Assembly (NCBI GenBank): GCA_949295065.1
Contig: CASFJQ010000024.1
Location: forward strand, 1-38,960
Reading direction: 5' to 3'
Origin: an uncultured Parabacteroides sp.
GTDB taxonomy: Bacteria > Bacteroidota > Bacteroidia > Bacteroidales > Tannerellaceae
Length of the DNA stretch: 38,960 nucleotides
The number at the start of each line of letters is the position of its first letter. Within the stretch, counting starts at the first letter, position 1. The position numbers were made by a program, and so were the translations under genes. The notes beneath the pieces are model-generated. The model ran no database searches and was not told the origin of the DNA. It saw only the letters and a program-made list of their open reading frames with translations. Shown here piece by piece: positions 30,021-38,351 of the stretch.

Positions 30021-30997
30021 TGGAATACGTTGGTATACAGACACAGCAAAGCAGGAACAATTTCCGTTCTCTGCTTTTGCTTTTTATGTTCCCTTGTCTG
30101 GTTGTAGGACTGGTTTATCTGTTCTGCTATCTTTTTGTGTGGGTGAATCTTGCGGGACAAGGTTATCCTCTTTCGGAGATGTTTCCTTATGCCAACTATT
30201 ATTTCGTGCGTTGGGCACCTTATGCTCTATTGGGTGTTATTGTCTGGTTTATAATCGCATATTTTGCCAACACACAGATGATAAAGGCTGCTACCGGAGC
30301 AACTTCGCTTGAGAGAAAAGACAATAAGAGAGTATACAATCTGGTGGAAAATCTTTGTATGAGCCAGGGTATGAAAATGCCTAAGATAAATATTATCTAT
30401 GATGATTCGCTCAATGCTTTCGCCAGTGGAATAAACGAGAAAACTTATACAGTCACTCTGTCAAAAGGAATAATTGATAAGCTGAACGATGAAGAACTGG
30501 AAGCAGTAATTGCGCACGAGCTGTCGCATATCCGCAATCACGATGTCCGCTTGCTTATTGTTTCAATAGTGTTTGTGGGTATATTCTCCATGATTGCCCA
30601 GGTAGCTTTCCGTACGTTCCTGTATGCTCCGCGTCAGCGTTCATCGGACAATAATAACAATAAAGGCGGAGCAGCTTTGATGATTCTCCTGGCAATGGTA
30701 GTTGCTGCCATAGGTTATTTCCTTGCAACATTGATGCGCTTTGCCATTTCCCGAAAGAGAGAGTTCCTTGCAGATGCGGGCTCAGCAGAGATGACAAAGA
30801 ATCCTTTGGCGTTGGCTTCGGCTTTGCGTAAGATTTCTGCAGATCCGGACATCGAGGCTGTAACTCGTGAGGACGTAGCTCAGCTTTTCATCCAGCATCC
30901 GGGAAAACAGGCTGCCGGTTTTATAGGCAAACTAGGCGGACTTTTTGCAACACATCCGCCTATTGAAGAGAGAATCCGTGTTTTGGAACAATTCTGA
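30020..30997 (+). CDS. htpX: M48-family membrane zinc metalloprotease (HtpX-like)
   Basis: A 325-residue inner-membrane protease. Two N-terminal membrane segments (18-43, 66-82), the zinc motif HELSH (166-170) within VIAHELSHIRNHD, two more membrane segments (about 177-197, 216-240) and the third-ligand region ISRKREFLADAGSAEM. Members degrade misfolded membrane proteins alongside FtsH. Its ATG shares the last base of the LemA stop codon (TAATG), indicating coupled translation with LemA, a common pairing. The next gene is convergent, 14 bases away, with no terminator seen. Confidence 0.92.
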   Translation: MEYVGIQTQQSRNNFRSLLLLFMFPCLVVGLVYLFCYLFVWVNLAGQGYPLSEMFPYANYYFVRWAPYALLGVIVWFIIAYFANTQMIKAATGATSLERKDNKRVYNLVENLCMSQGMKMPKINIIYDDSLNAFASGINEKTYTVTLSKGIIDKLNDEELEAVIAHELSHIRNHDVRLLIVSIVFVGIFSMIAQVAFRTFLYAPRQRSSDNNNNKGGAALMILLAMVVAAIGYFLATLMRFAISRKREFLADAGSAEMTKNPLALASALRKISADPDIEAVTREDVAQLFIQHPGKQAAGFIGKLGGLFATHPPIEERIRVLEQF

Positions 30998-31011
30998 TTC
31001 TGCGGATTTGT

Positions 31012-32334
31012 TCATATTCTTTTCTTTCTCCAATTCCCTTTCCAGAGATAGAAGAACGAAAACATTACCATTATATCATAAACATGCTCTGTTGTCCAGC
31101 AAACGGCAACATCGGCATGTTTGTGATATACAACGAAAAGCGTGTATAATACGTATGTTGTCACACTCAGAATCTCCAGCCGTAATGCAATCTGAGTGTT
31201 TCCTGTTCCCGAAACACAGAAGAAAAATATAAAAGCCGGAACAGCTATTATATATGAAGAAAGCATAACCCACAGAGAATTAACCGAGGCTTCAATCAGT
31301 TCGTGATTGTCCGTATATATTCCCAACACTTCTTTTGGAAACAAAGCTATCAGCAGCGAAATTGGAAGGACAAAAGCATAGCAAAGTTTTATCATTCTCC
31401 GGCAAAGAGGAAGTACATCGTCGGCTTTCCCGGCACCGATAATATTGCTGACCAATGAGCTGTTTGTTGATGCAAATGCGTTTACGAACATGAAAAGGAA
31501 TGACGAAATGCTTCGCACCACGTTGGTGACAGCAAGCGGACGCTCACCGTGATGTTCCATTGCCACAAAGAAAATAAACCAGGCAACAAAGGCAAAGCCG
31601 TTCTGAATCATCACCCAAATAGATACGCTCAATATCTGTTTCAGCATTCTCCAGTCTATTCGGCTTTTGCGGAACATTCCGTATTTCCTGTAATCTACAT
31701 ATTTGTATGTATAAACAATGAAGAATATGACAGACACTGCTTCAGAAATTGATGAGGCTATTGCAGCTCCCTTTATTCCAAGTTGAGGAAAACCGAATTT
31801 ACCGAAAATAAGAATATAATTCAGAACAATATTTGTTCCGACCATCACAAGCGAATTCGCCGTGAGCGTTCTTGTATTTGTCGTTCCCACATAAAACGCA
31901 CGGAACATTACGGCTATGAATGAGAAGAAAAATCCATATATACGCCAGTCGATGTAATCCAGCGTTGCCTGATACACAGCATCAGATTCTATAAGTCCTC
32001 GAAGCAGGACAGGAGAGTAGAATCGTGAAAAGCAGAACAGCAGAGTTGCGAAAAACAACAAGAAAACTGAACCTTGAGTGAAAACCTCGCCGATACGTTC
32101 GTATTCCTTTTCTCCATTTCGTCTTGCCATCAGAACTTGCGCGCCAACGCTGAATCCGAAACCGAGCATATAAATGACAAGATAATAGACTCCTGCAAGT
32201 GCCGAAGCTCCAAGTTCCACTTCGCCGACTCTTCCCAGATATGCTGTGTCGGTGAGGCTTATTGCATGTTCCATCAATAAACTCATCAGAACCGGAAATG
32301 TTATTTTCAGAATCTCTTTGTTGCTGTATTGCAT
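31012..32334 (-). CDS. MATE-family efflux transporter
   Basis: A 440-residue inner-membrane antiporter with about 12 hydrophobic segments in two similar halves. It starts MQYSNKEILKITFPVLMSLLMEHAISLTDTAYLGRVGEVELGASALAG, the MATE N-terminal pattern, with GFSVGAQVLMARRNG and GIKGAAIASSISEAVSVIFF further on. Drug or metabolite export driven by Na+ or H+ is the family role; substrate unknown. On the opposite strand to its neighbours; a -7 box TACCTTTG (minus strand, 32364-32371) lies 30 bases upstream. Confidence 0.93.
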   Translation of the reverse strand: MQYSNKEILKITFPVLMSLLMEHAISLTDTAYLGRVGEVELGASALAGVYYLVIYMLGFGFSVGAQVLMARRNGEKEYERIGEVFTQGSVFLLFFATLLFCFSRFYSPVLLRGLIESDAVYQATLDYIDWRIYGFFFSFIAVMFRAFYVGTTNTRTLTANSLVMVGTNIVLNYILIFGKFGFPQLGIKGAAIASSISEAVSVIFFIVYTYKYVDYRKYGMFRKSRIDWRMLKQILSVSIWVMIQNGFAFVAWFIFFVAMEHHGERPLAVTNVVRSISSFLFMFVNAFASTNSSLVSNIIGAGKADDVLPLCRRMIKLCYAFVLPISLLIALFPKEVLGIYTDNHELIEASVNSLWVMLSSYIIAVPAFIFFFCVSGTGNTQIALRLEILSVTTYVLYTLFVVYHKHADVAVCWTTEHVYDIMVMFSFFYLWKGNWRKKRI

Positions 32335-32363
32335 ATTTGATTGTTTTTAAGTTATGAGGAGCG

Positions 32364-32371
32364 CAAAGGTA
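32364..32371 (-). promoter_or_regulatory. -7 element for the MATE gene
   Basis: TACCTTTG followed by CG on the minus strand; a well-spaced -33 box was not found. Confidence 0.45.
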
Positions 32372-32390
32372 CTAATTTTTCAAGTCTGTA

Positions 32391-32420
32391 TTGCATATTA
32401 AAATATAATTCGTAATTTTG
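32391..32420 (+). promoter_or_regulatory. Promoter for the ArsR-type gene
   Basis: TTG at 32391-32393 and TAATTTTG at 32413-32420 with 19 bases between; the ArsR protein probably binds here. Confidence 0.6.
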
Positions 32421-32450
32421 CGAACAACAAACAATGCGGTTATTGAATAT

Positions 32451-32771
32451 ATGGAAAAGAAATATACAGAAGAACAGGAAAGACTGGCTCGTTTTGCCAA
32501 GGCAATGGGACATCCGGCGCGTATAGCCATACTTCAGTTTCTGGCTTCGCAGGAAAGTTGCTTTTTTGGTGATATTCACGAAGAATTGCCTATTGCTAAA
32601 GCAACTGTGTCACAGCATTTGAAGGAGCTGAAAGATGCCGGACTTATTCAGGGAGAGATTGAAACTCCTAAGGTTAAATACTGTATAAACAGGGAAAACT
32701 GGGAAATAGCCCGTAGAATGTTTGGTGATTTCCTGAAACAAAATTTATCTGAAAAAGAGAGCTGCTGTTGA
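32451..32771 (+). CDS. ArsR-family metal(loid)-responsive repressor
   Basis: A 106-residue winged-helix repressor. I start at ATG 32451 because it gives [31 protein letters not shown], the usual family N-terminus, and the upstream TTG lies inside the promoter. The recognition helix is in [20 protein letters not shown]. Cysteines are at CFFGDI (one) and the C-terminal ESCC end (two), possible metalloid ligands, although the classical ELCVCDL motif is absent. It heads the arsenic-type cluster but has its own terminator, so the downstream genes may use a second promoter. Confidence 0.88.
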   Translation: MEKKYTEEQERLARFAKAMGHPARIAILQFLASQESCFFGDIHEELPIAKATVSQHLKELKDAGLIQGEIETPKVKYCINRENWEIARRMFGDFLKQNLSEKESCC

Positions 32772-32785
32772 ACGGCTCTTTTTTT
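32752..32785 (+). terminator. Intrinsic terminator at the end of the ArsR-type gene
   Basis: AAAAAGAG (32752-32759) pairs with CTCTTTTT (32776-32783) plus further T; it overlaps the stop codon. Confidence 0.65.
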
Positions 32786-32829
32786 GGAATATATGTTCGT
32801 TGTTTTGCGAATAACCAACATTATTGGGA

Positions 32830-32899
32830 AGTTGACAAGGCTTCAGAGACAAGTTGACAAGAAGGAACAGCTTTTACCTGAAACCTAGTCAACTCGTTA
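32830..32899. repeat. Dispersed GTTGACAAG intergenic repeat, copy 9 (hairpin)
   Basis: AGTTGACAAGGCTTCAG (32830-32846) and CTGAAACCTAGTCAACT (32878-32894) form a 17-base inverted pair with two mismatches; a further AAGTTGACAAGAAG lies between. It fills the gap between the ArsR and thioredoxin-like genes. Confidence 0.75.
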
Positions 32900-32927
32900 A
32901 TTAATAACTAACATAAATATAAATAAA

Positions 32928-33161
32928 ATGGAAATCAAAGTATTAGGTCCTGGTTGTGCCAAATGTAAATCAACCTACAATGCAATTGAGAAAGTAGTAA
33001 AGGAAAACAACCTTGATGTGCAACTTAGTAAAGTTGATGATATTATGGAAATTATGAAATATAATATCATGACAACACCGGCAGTTGTAGTTGACGGAGT
33101 TGTGAGAATCAAAGGCCGTGTTCCTTCAGAGAGCGAAGTGAAAAGTATCCTGGGAATCTGA
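32928..33161 (+). CDS. Small CxxC thioredoxin-like protein
   Basis: A 77-residue thioredoxin-fold protein of the redox-active disulfide protein 2 type: MEIKVLGPGCAKCKST with Cys10 and Cys13 as the CxxC pair, then MTTPAVVVDGVVRIKGRVPSE containing the cis-Pro loop. Such small proteins are regularly encoded next to DUF318/ArsP-type permeases and may deliver a reduced metal(loid) or electrons to them. It starts 11 bases before the permease gene, so the two are one transcriptional unit. Confidence 0.88.
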   Translation: MEIKVLGPGCAKCKSTYNAIEKVVKENNLDVQLSKVDDIMEIMKYNIMTTPAVVVDGVVRIKGRVPSESEVKSILGI

Positions 33162-33172
33162 TATACAAAGAC

Positions 33173-34141
33173 ATGATACAGGATTTTGCAGACTGGCTTG
33201 TTTATGGGGTGTTTGGACTTAGCGCCGACACTCCGCTTGGAGTTGCCGTAAACTTCTTCTTTTATGACACTATAAAGATTCTTATTTTATTGTTCTTTAT
33301 CAGTGTGCTGATGGGAATTGTCAATGCATATTTCCCGATAGAACGTTTGCGCCAATATCTGGTTACGCACAAAATGTATGGATTGCAATATCTTCTGGCT
33401 TCAGTGTTCGGTGCAATCACTCCGTTTTGTTCGTGTTCTTCCATACCTTTATTCATCGGATTTGTGAAAGGAGGTATTCCTTTGGGAGTGACTTTTGCAT
33501 TCCTGATCACTTCCCCTTTGGTAAATGAGGTGGCTGTGGCAATGTTCCTCGGTTCATTCGGACTGAAGGTAACACTGATTTATGTTATCAGCGGAATTAT
33601 GCTTGGAGTTATAGGCGGATTTGCGTTGGGCCGTATGCATCTGGCACCATATCTTAGCGACTGGGTCAAGCAAATACAGGCAGATTCTTCATCACAGTCA
33701 TTGGAATGGGAAAAAGACAATACATCCTTTGCCAAACGATTGCCGACTATAGTTGGTGATGCCTGGAAAATAGTGAGTGGTGTGTTAGTCTATATACTTA
33801 TAGGAATTGGTATAGGCGCCTTTATGCATGGATATGTTCCGGAAGGATTTTTCGAGCAATATATGTCGAAAGACAATTGGTATGCAGTGCCGCTGTCAGT
33901 TATTCTTGCAGTACCAATGTATGCAAATGCTGCCGGTATTGTTCCTGTGATAGAAGTATTTGTTGCAAAAGGAATTCCAATGGGAACAGCGATAGCCTTT
34001 ATGATGGCAGTTGTTGGACTTTCTCTTCCGGAAGCTACACTGCTTAAGAAGGTTATGACCTGGCGTCTGATAGGAATATTTTTTGGAACTGTAGCTTTTT
34101 TCATAATTTTGTCGGGTTATTTGTTTAACTATATATTGTAA
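33173..34141 (+). CDS. ArsP/DUF318-type permease
   Basis: A 322-residue membrane protein with about eight to nine hydrophobic segments. The conserved cysteine motif ITPFCSCSSIPLFIGF (82-97) and its second-half counterpart ILAVPMYANAAGIVPVIEVF are present, as is GVTFAFLITSPLVNEVAV. Relatives include ArsP exporters of trivalent organoarsenicals and permeases assigned to copper or zinc. With an ArsR-type repressor and ArsC alongside, an arsenic-related substrate is likely but not proven. Coupled to the CxxC protein upstream. Confidence 0.87.
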   Translation: MIQDFADWLVYGVFGLSADTPLGVAVNFFFYDTIKILILLFFISVLMGIVNAYFPIERLRQYLVTHKMYGLQYLLASVFGAITPFCSCSSIPLFIGFVKGGIPLGVTFAFLITSPLVNEVAVAMFLGSFGLKVTLIYVISGIMLGVIGGFALGRMHLAPYLSDWVKQIQADSSSQSLEWEKDNTSFAKRLPTIVGDAWKIVSGVLVYILIGIGIGAFMHGYVPEGFFEQYMSKDNWYAVPLSVILAVPMYANAAGIVPVIEVFVAKGIPMGTAIAFMMAVVGLSLPEATLLKKVMTWRLIGIFFGTVAFFIILSGYLFNYIL

Positions 34142-34167
34142 TAAATGAGGTTTCGCAGACACTTTGG

Positions 34168-34217
34168 TTAAGATTTTATTTTTCTTGTCAACTTGTCTCT
34201 GATGCCTAGTCAGCTAA
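34168..34217. repeat. Dispersed GTTGACAAG intergenic repeat, copy 10
   Basis: TTCTTGTCAACTTGTCTCTG followed by ATGCCTAGTCAGCT, between the permease and arsC. It is the last copy seen; none occurs in the 34.6-38.9 kb segment. Confidence 0.7.
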
Positions 34218-34221
34218 CATA

Positions 34222-34635
34222 ATGAAAGTATTGATTCTCTGTACAGGAAACAGTTGCCGAAGTCAGATGGCTCACGGCTTCTTGCAGTCGTTCGGTAATG
34301 ATATAGAAGTATATTCCGGAGGAACAGAACCGGCATCACAGGTAAACCCAAAGGCTGTTGAAGTAATGAAAGAGGTAGGAATAGATATCAGCTCACATAT
34401 TCCTACACATGTAAATACATATCTCGATCAGGAATGGGACTATGTAATAACAGTCTGCGGCGGAGCAAATGAAAGCTGCCCGGCTTTCCGGGGAAAAGTA
34501 GGCAAACGCCTTCATATCGGTTTTGACGATCCGTCTCATGCAACAGGAACGCAGGAATTTATTGATTCTGAGTTTAATCGTGTGCGTGATGAGATAAAGG
34601 ACGCATTTGCCCGTTTTTATGCTTCATGTAAATGA
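34222..34635 (+). CDS. arsC: Arsenate reductase, thioredoxin-coupled type
   Basis: A 137-residue cytosolic enzyme of the low-molecular-weight phosphatase fold that reduces arsenate to arsenite. The phosphate loop is CTGNSCRS with nucleophile Cys7 (CX5R). The two further redox cysteines, Cys79 and Cys86 in VCGGANESCP, have the spacing of Cys82/Cys89 in the Staphylococcus enzyme. RLHIGFDDPSHATGT is a family mark. All three catalytic cysteines are present, so it should be active. No arsenite pump of the ArsB or Acr3 type is in the window; the ArsP-type permease is the only exporter candidate. Confidence 0.93.
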   Translation: MKVLILCTGNSCRSQMAHGFLQSFGNDIEVYSGGTEPASQVNPKAVEVMKEVGIDISSHIPTHVNTYLDQEWDYVITVCGGANESCPAFRGKVGKRLHIGFDDPSHATGTQEFIDSEFNRVRDEIKDAFARFYASCK

Positions 34636-34696
34636 TAGACATTATTTTTTATACTAAGTAAACGAAAAATTGTGTTTATCATAAATCTATCAAATT

Positions 34697-34792
34697 AGCC
34701 GGAATAGTATCACTTTTATTGAAAATCGACTTTTATGCTAACTCCATAAATCTCGATTTTACCTCTAAAAAAATAAAATTCCGGCTTTTTCT
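34697..34792 (+). terminator. Nested inverted repeats after arsC, probable terminator region
   Basis: AGCCGGAAT (34697-34705) and ATTCCGGCT (34779-34787) enclose AAAATCGA and TCGATTTT, and TTTTTCT follows the right arm. The stem loop is large, so this is a probable rather than sure terminator. Confidence 0.45.
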
Positions 34793-34797
34793 AATTC

Positions 34798-34897
34798 TTT
34801 TCAGGAAATGATTGCAATGACTTTGGTCAGTTATCTAAATCGTTTCACCAAGTCTTCACAATGATTTGTTGCACTCATTGCAATCATTCCCTGAAAA
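34798..34897. repeat. 100-base inverted-repeat element in the arsC-hsdM gap
   Basis: The 23-base arms at 34798-34820 (TTTTCAGGAAATGATTGCAA and on) and 34875-34897 match in 22 positions. Both contain the palindrome ATTGCAAT. A partial third copy, CATTGCAATCATT, follows directly. No coding frame lies inside. The rest of the 820-base gap (34636-35455) holds nothing else recognisable apart from the terminator region on the left and the array near hsdM. Confidence 0.75.
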
Positions 34898-35292
34898 CAT
34901 TGCAATCATTTTTTTAACAAATGCTTTTCCTTTCGAAAAACCACCATTTTCAGTAGTGAAATCCCTAAAAATATCACATTTTTTACTCTGGAATGAAGAT
35001 TTTTATGTTCAAATTCTGAATGATAAAATGTAGTGATACAGCCATTATATCTGTCATAATTTTATTCCTCTGCAAATATCATTACAATGATTTTTTCTAT
35101 AGAAAGCAAAACCACGAATATCCTGTCAAATTGTATTTTCTGAATTTCATGAGACTGCCATCTTTTTGAATTTCCTGTGATTTGTGTCGAAATAACGGAA
35201 TCTCAGACGGGTTGGTTTGACAATTTGATAGTTTGACAAAATGTAAGATTGGAGGGAAGGTAAATCAGTTGAAGATATGTCTGAAAATAGGT

Positions 35293-35358
35293 TGCACCCT
35301 TTTTCTAAAAAGCATGCACCCTTTTTGAAAAAAGGATGTATACTTTTTAGAAAGGCTT
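35293..35358. repeat. Array of three 22-base near-palindromic units upstream of hsdM
   Basis: TGCACCCTTTTT begins at 35293 and 35315, and a decayed copy TGTATACTTTTT at 35337, all in 22-base register. Each unit continues with A-rich bases that pair with its T run (CTTTTTCTAAAAAG). The array ends about 100 bases before hsdM, so it may be a regulatory site for the restriction operon. Confidence 0.75.
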
Positions 35359-35455
35359 GTTTTATTCTATATCCACATTTGATTAAGCATAAAAAATCCT
35401 TTGCTCATTGTTATGCCAGTTAAAAACATTAACTTTGATAAAAAGAAAAACATTT

Positions 35456-37459
35456 ATGAGCGGAGAAGACTTACAGAGACAAACATCAATAAATATACAG
35501 GAAAAGGCAAACCTTATTTGGGCTATTGCCGATAAGTTGGTAGGATTATACAAGCCTCACGAATATGGAAAGGTAATCCTGCCTATGTGCGTGATAAAGC
35601 GTTTCGAAGATACTTTGGCACCGACAAAGGATGCTGTTATAAAGATGAACGAAGAGCTAGAAGCCAAGGGTATAGCTGTAAAGAAAGGTTTCCTGGAAGC
35701 CGCTGCCAAGCAGAAGTTCTACAATACCAGTAAATTTACTTTCGATATATTGCTTGCCGATGCCGATAACATCAAAGACAACTTCGAGAATTACCTCAAT
35801 CATTTCTCCGAGAATGTGATTGATATAATCAGCCGTATGGACTTCTACAACGAAATAAAGAAAATGGACGACAATAACCGTCTCTATCTCGTCATCAAGG
35901 AGTTCTGTTCTGCCAAAGCCTATCTTGGAGCAGATGTGGTTTCGGCTGTAGACATGGGATATATCTTTGAAGAGCTGGTCAGGAAGTTCTCCGAATCATA
36001 TAACGACCAGGCCGGTGCACACTTTACTGCACGAGATATAATCTATTTGATGAGCGAACTGCTCGTAGGCGAAGATGAACAGAAAATGGAAGATGAAGGC
36101 ATTGTGGCATCCATATACGATATGGCTATGGGTACAAGCCAAATGCTTGCCTGTCTTGACGAGAGATTCCGCAAGATAGACCCCGAAGCCGAAATTACAT
36201 GTTATGGTCAGGAGCTGAATCCGCAGACGTATGGTATTGCCAAAGCCGATATGCTTATCAAGGGCGGCAATGCCGACAATATGCGACTGGGTGATACTCT
36301 TGGCGATGACCAGTTCAAGGGCTATATGTTCGACTATATCATTTCAAACCCTCCATTCGGTATAGACTGGGAAGCATCCGAGAAACGTGTGAAAGCCGAA
36401 AACGAGATGGGCGAAGCAGGGCGTTTTGCCCCGGGACTGCCGGCAAAGGGCGACGGACAGATGTTGTTCATGCTCAATGGTGTGGCTAAACTGAAGGAAG
36501 ACGGACGTATGGCTATCATCCAGAATGGCTCTCCTCTGTTCAAAGGTGATGCAGGAAGCGGTGAAAGCGAAATCAGAGGTTATCTGCTGGAACACGATTG
36601 GCTGGAAGCAATAGTACAGCTGCCTAACGACTTGTTCTATAATACAGGTATCGCCACTTATATATGGGTCGTGAGCAAAAACAAATCGGAAGAACGCACC
36701 GGAAAAGTTCAACTTATTGACGCAAGCAAATGCTTTGAGAAACTGCGCAAGCCTCTCGGCAACAAGCGTGTGGAAATTACTACAGTCTGCCGCGAACTTA
36801 TCATGCAGGCTTATCACGATTTTACCGACCGGGAATATATCTCCGAGCTTAATCCGGAACTGAAAGTGGAAAGCAAAGTGAAGGATGTGGAAGACTTCAA
36901 GTTCACAAAACTCACCATCAACCGTCCTTTACGACTGGAGTATAAGGATATTCACTTTGACGAAGCTACAGCATCCGGCTATAAGGAAGCGGACAGAGCT
37001 TTATTGAAAGAAGTAGCTACATATTGGGAAAACAATATGCCCAACCATGTTGGATTTCCTGACTTCACTTTCTTCCTCGAACTGAAGAAAGCCAAGATTA
37101 AAGTACCGCAGGGAAAGGTCGCTTTATTGAGAAACTATTTCGGCAAGCGCAATCCCGATATGATGGAGGCATACGTAAAACCTGTTGACCGGGAAAGCGG
37201 ATTTGCTTCCGACCCGGAACAGAAGGACAGCGAGATTATTCCATGGAAGGAAGACATTACGGAATATCTCGACAAGAACGTACGTCCGTATGCTCCCGAT
37301 TTCTGGTACAATGAATCTGAAAGCAAAATCGGTTATGAAATACCTCTCACCCGCGAGTTCTACAAATACACTCCGCTAACACCAAGTTCTGTGATATTTG
37401 ATGAACTGAAAAAATTAGAGGAAAGAGAATCGGAACTGATGTCCAAGATATTAGGGTAA
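35456..37459 (+). CDS. hsdM: Type I restriction-modification DNA methyltransferase subunit
   Basis: A 667-residue N6-adenine methyltransferase subunit. I start at ATG 35456 ([22 protein letters not shown]), the family N-terminus; an upstream start adds 16 unconserved residues. The catalytic motif IV NPPFG (298-302) is intact. Motif I reads [10 protein letters not shown] (222-231) where most HsdM have DPxCGSGG; I recall this variant in a whole HsdM branch, so it does not by itself mean inactivity. [17 protein letters not shown] precedes it and [50 protein letters not shown] follows as pattern elements. The C-terminal 200 residues extend beyond shorter relatives. It methylates the recognition sequence with HsdS. 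hsdR is not in the window and may lie downstream. Confidence 0.94.
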   Translation: MSGEDLQRQTSINIQEKANLIWAIADKLVGLYKPHEYGKVILPMCVIKRFEDTLAPTKDAVIKMNEELEAKGIAVKKGFLEAAAKQKFYNTSKFTFDILLADADNIKDNFENYLNHFSENVIDIISRMDFYNEIKKMDDNNRLYLVIKEFCSAKAYLGADVVSAVDMGYIFEELVRKFSESYNDQAGAHFTARDIIYLMSELLVGEDEQKMEDEGIVASIYDMAMGTSQMLACLDERFRKIDPEAEITCYGQELNPQTYGIAKADMLIKGGNADNMRLGDTLGDDQFKGYMFDYIISNPPFGIDWEASEKRVKAENEMGEAGRFAPGLPAKGDGQMLFMLNGVAKLKEDGRMAIIQNGSPLFKGDAGSGESEIRGYLLEHDWLEAIVQLPNDLFYNTGIATYIWVVSKNKSEERTGKVQLIDASKCFEKLRKPLGNKRVEITTVCRELIMQAYHDFTDREYISELNPELKVESKVKDVEDFKFTKLTINRPLRLEYKDIHFDEATASGYKEADRALLKEVATYWENNMPNHVGFPDFTFFLELKKAKIKVPQGKVALLRNYFGKRNPDMMEAYVKPVDRESGFASDPEQKDSEIIPWKEDITEYLDKNVRPYAPDFWYNESESKIGYEIPLTREFYKYTPLTPSSVIFDELKKLEERESELMSKILG

Positions 37460-37461
37460 TT

Positions 37462-38346
37462 ATGACCAAGATAAATAAAATATCCATACGTTTCTTTGAC
37501 GACAGAGAAGTACGTGCCATTTGGGATAACGAAAATTCCAAATGGTGGTTTTCTGTACTCGATATTGTAGGCGTGCTAAATGCCCAGGATGATTATACCA
37601 AGAATAGAAATTACTGGAAGTATCTGAAAAACAAATTGAAGAAAGAGAATAATGAGTTGGTTAGTGTCACTAACCAACTGAAACTAATGGCTTCGGATGG
37701 GAAACATTATATGACAGATGTCCTTGATAACTCAGGAGTTCTTTCTCTTGCAGCATGTTTCCCTAATACCAAAGCAGCACGGTTTGTGGAATGGTTCACC
37801 AACAGCGATGAAACTATAGACGGACGAAGTAAATCGAAAGCTTATGCTCTGTTTGAAAGCAGTCTGATTGACAGCATAGAAGTAGGAACCATAAAAGGTT
37901 TGCAACAGATTCATGCCTATTTGTTTGGCGGACTATACGACTTTGCCGGACAAATACGTACTGTAAACATTGCCAAAGGAGGATTCCAGTTTGCAATGGT
38001 GCAATATCTTCAAGCTACATTGGAACAGATAGAACGTATGCCCGAAACAAATTTCGATGAGATTATAGACAAGTATGTGGAGATGAACATAGCCCACCCT
38101 TTCCGTGAAGGCAACGGGCGTGCCACCCGTATTTGGCTTGACCTGATGCTGAAGAAAAATCTTAAGATTTTTGTGGACTGGAGCAATGTAAACAAGAAAT
38201 CATACCTTGAGGCAATGACTCACAGTGTGGCTAATGCCGATGAATTGAAAGCACTTCTGCGTCCTGCACTTACCGACAAGATAAATGACTGGGAAACCTT
38301 TATGAAATGTATTGATTACTCATATTATTACGAACAGGAGGATTGA
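37462..38346 (+). CDS. Bro-N domain fused to a Fic AMPylation domain
   Basis: A 294-residue protein placed between hsdM (2-base gap) and hsdS (5-base gap). Residues 1-115 resemble the Bro-N/antirepressor domain of phage proteins: [26 protein letters not shown], and the ending [19 protein letters not shown]. Residues 125-290 form a Fic domain with the complete motif [12 protein letters not shown] (212-223) and the flap [16 protein letters not shown]. Active Fic enzymes transfer AMP or related groups to protein side chains. A canonical inhibitory [S/T]xxxE[G/N] helix was not found; [11 protein letters not shown] is the nearest segment. Its location suggests a role coupled to the restriction system, such as control or a backup toxin; that is inference. 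Confidence 0.88.
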   Translation: MTKINKISIRFFDDREVRAIWDNENSKWWFSVLDIVGVLNAQDDYTKNRNYWKYLKNKLKKENNELVSVTNQLKLMASDGKHYMTDVLDNSGVLSLAACFPNTKAARFVEWFTNSDETIDGRSKSKAYALFESSLIDSIEVGTIKGLQQIHAYLFGGLYDFAGQIRTVNIAKGGFQFAMVQYLQATLEQIERMPETNFDEIIDKYVEMNIAHPFREGNGRATRIWLDLMLKKNLKIFVDWSNVNKKSYLEAMTHSVANADELKALLRPALTDKINDWETFMKCIDYSYYYEQED

Positions 38347-38351
38347 GGATT

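Noticed and set aside
36344-36817. Open frame antisense to hsdM (157 codons)
   Set aside because: Mirror of the conserved methylase region, no start context or motif.
35408-37459. hsdM as a pseudogene because of its motif I
   Set aside because: The frame is intact, NPPFG is present, and the variant motif appears characteristic of a whole branch.
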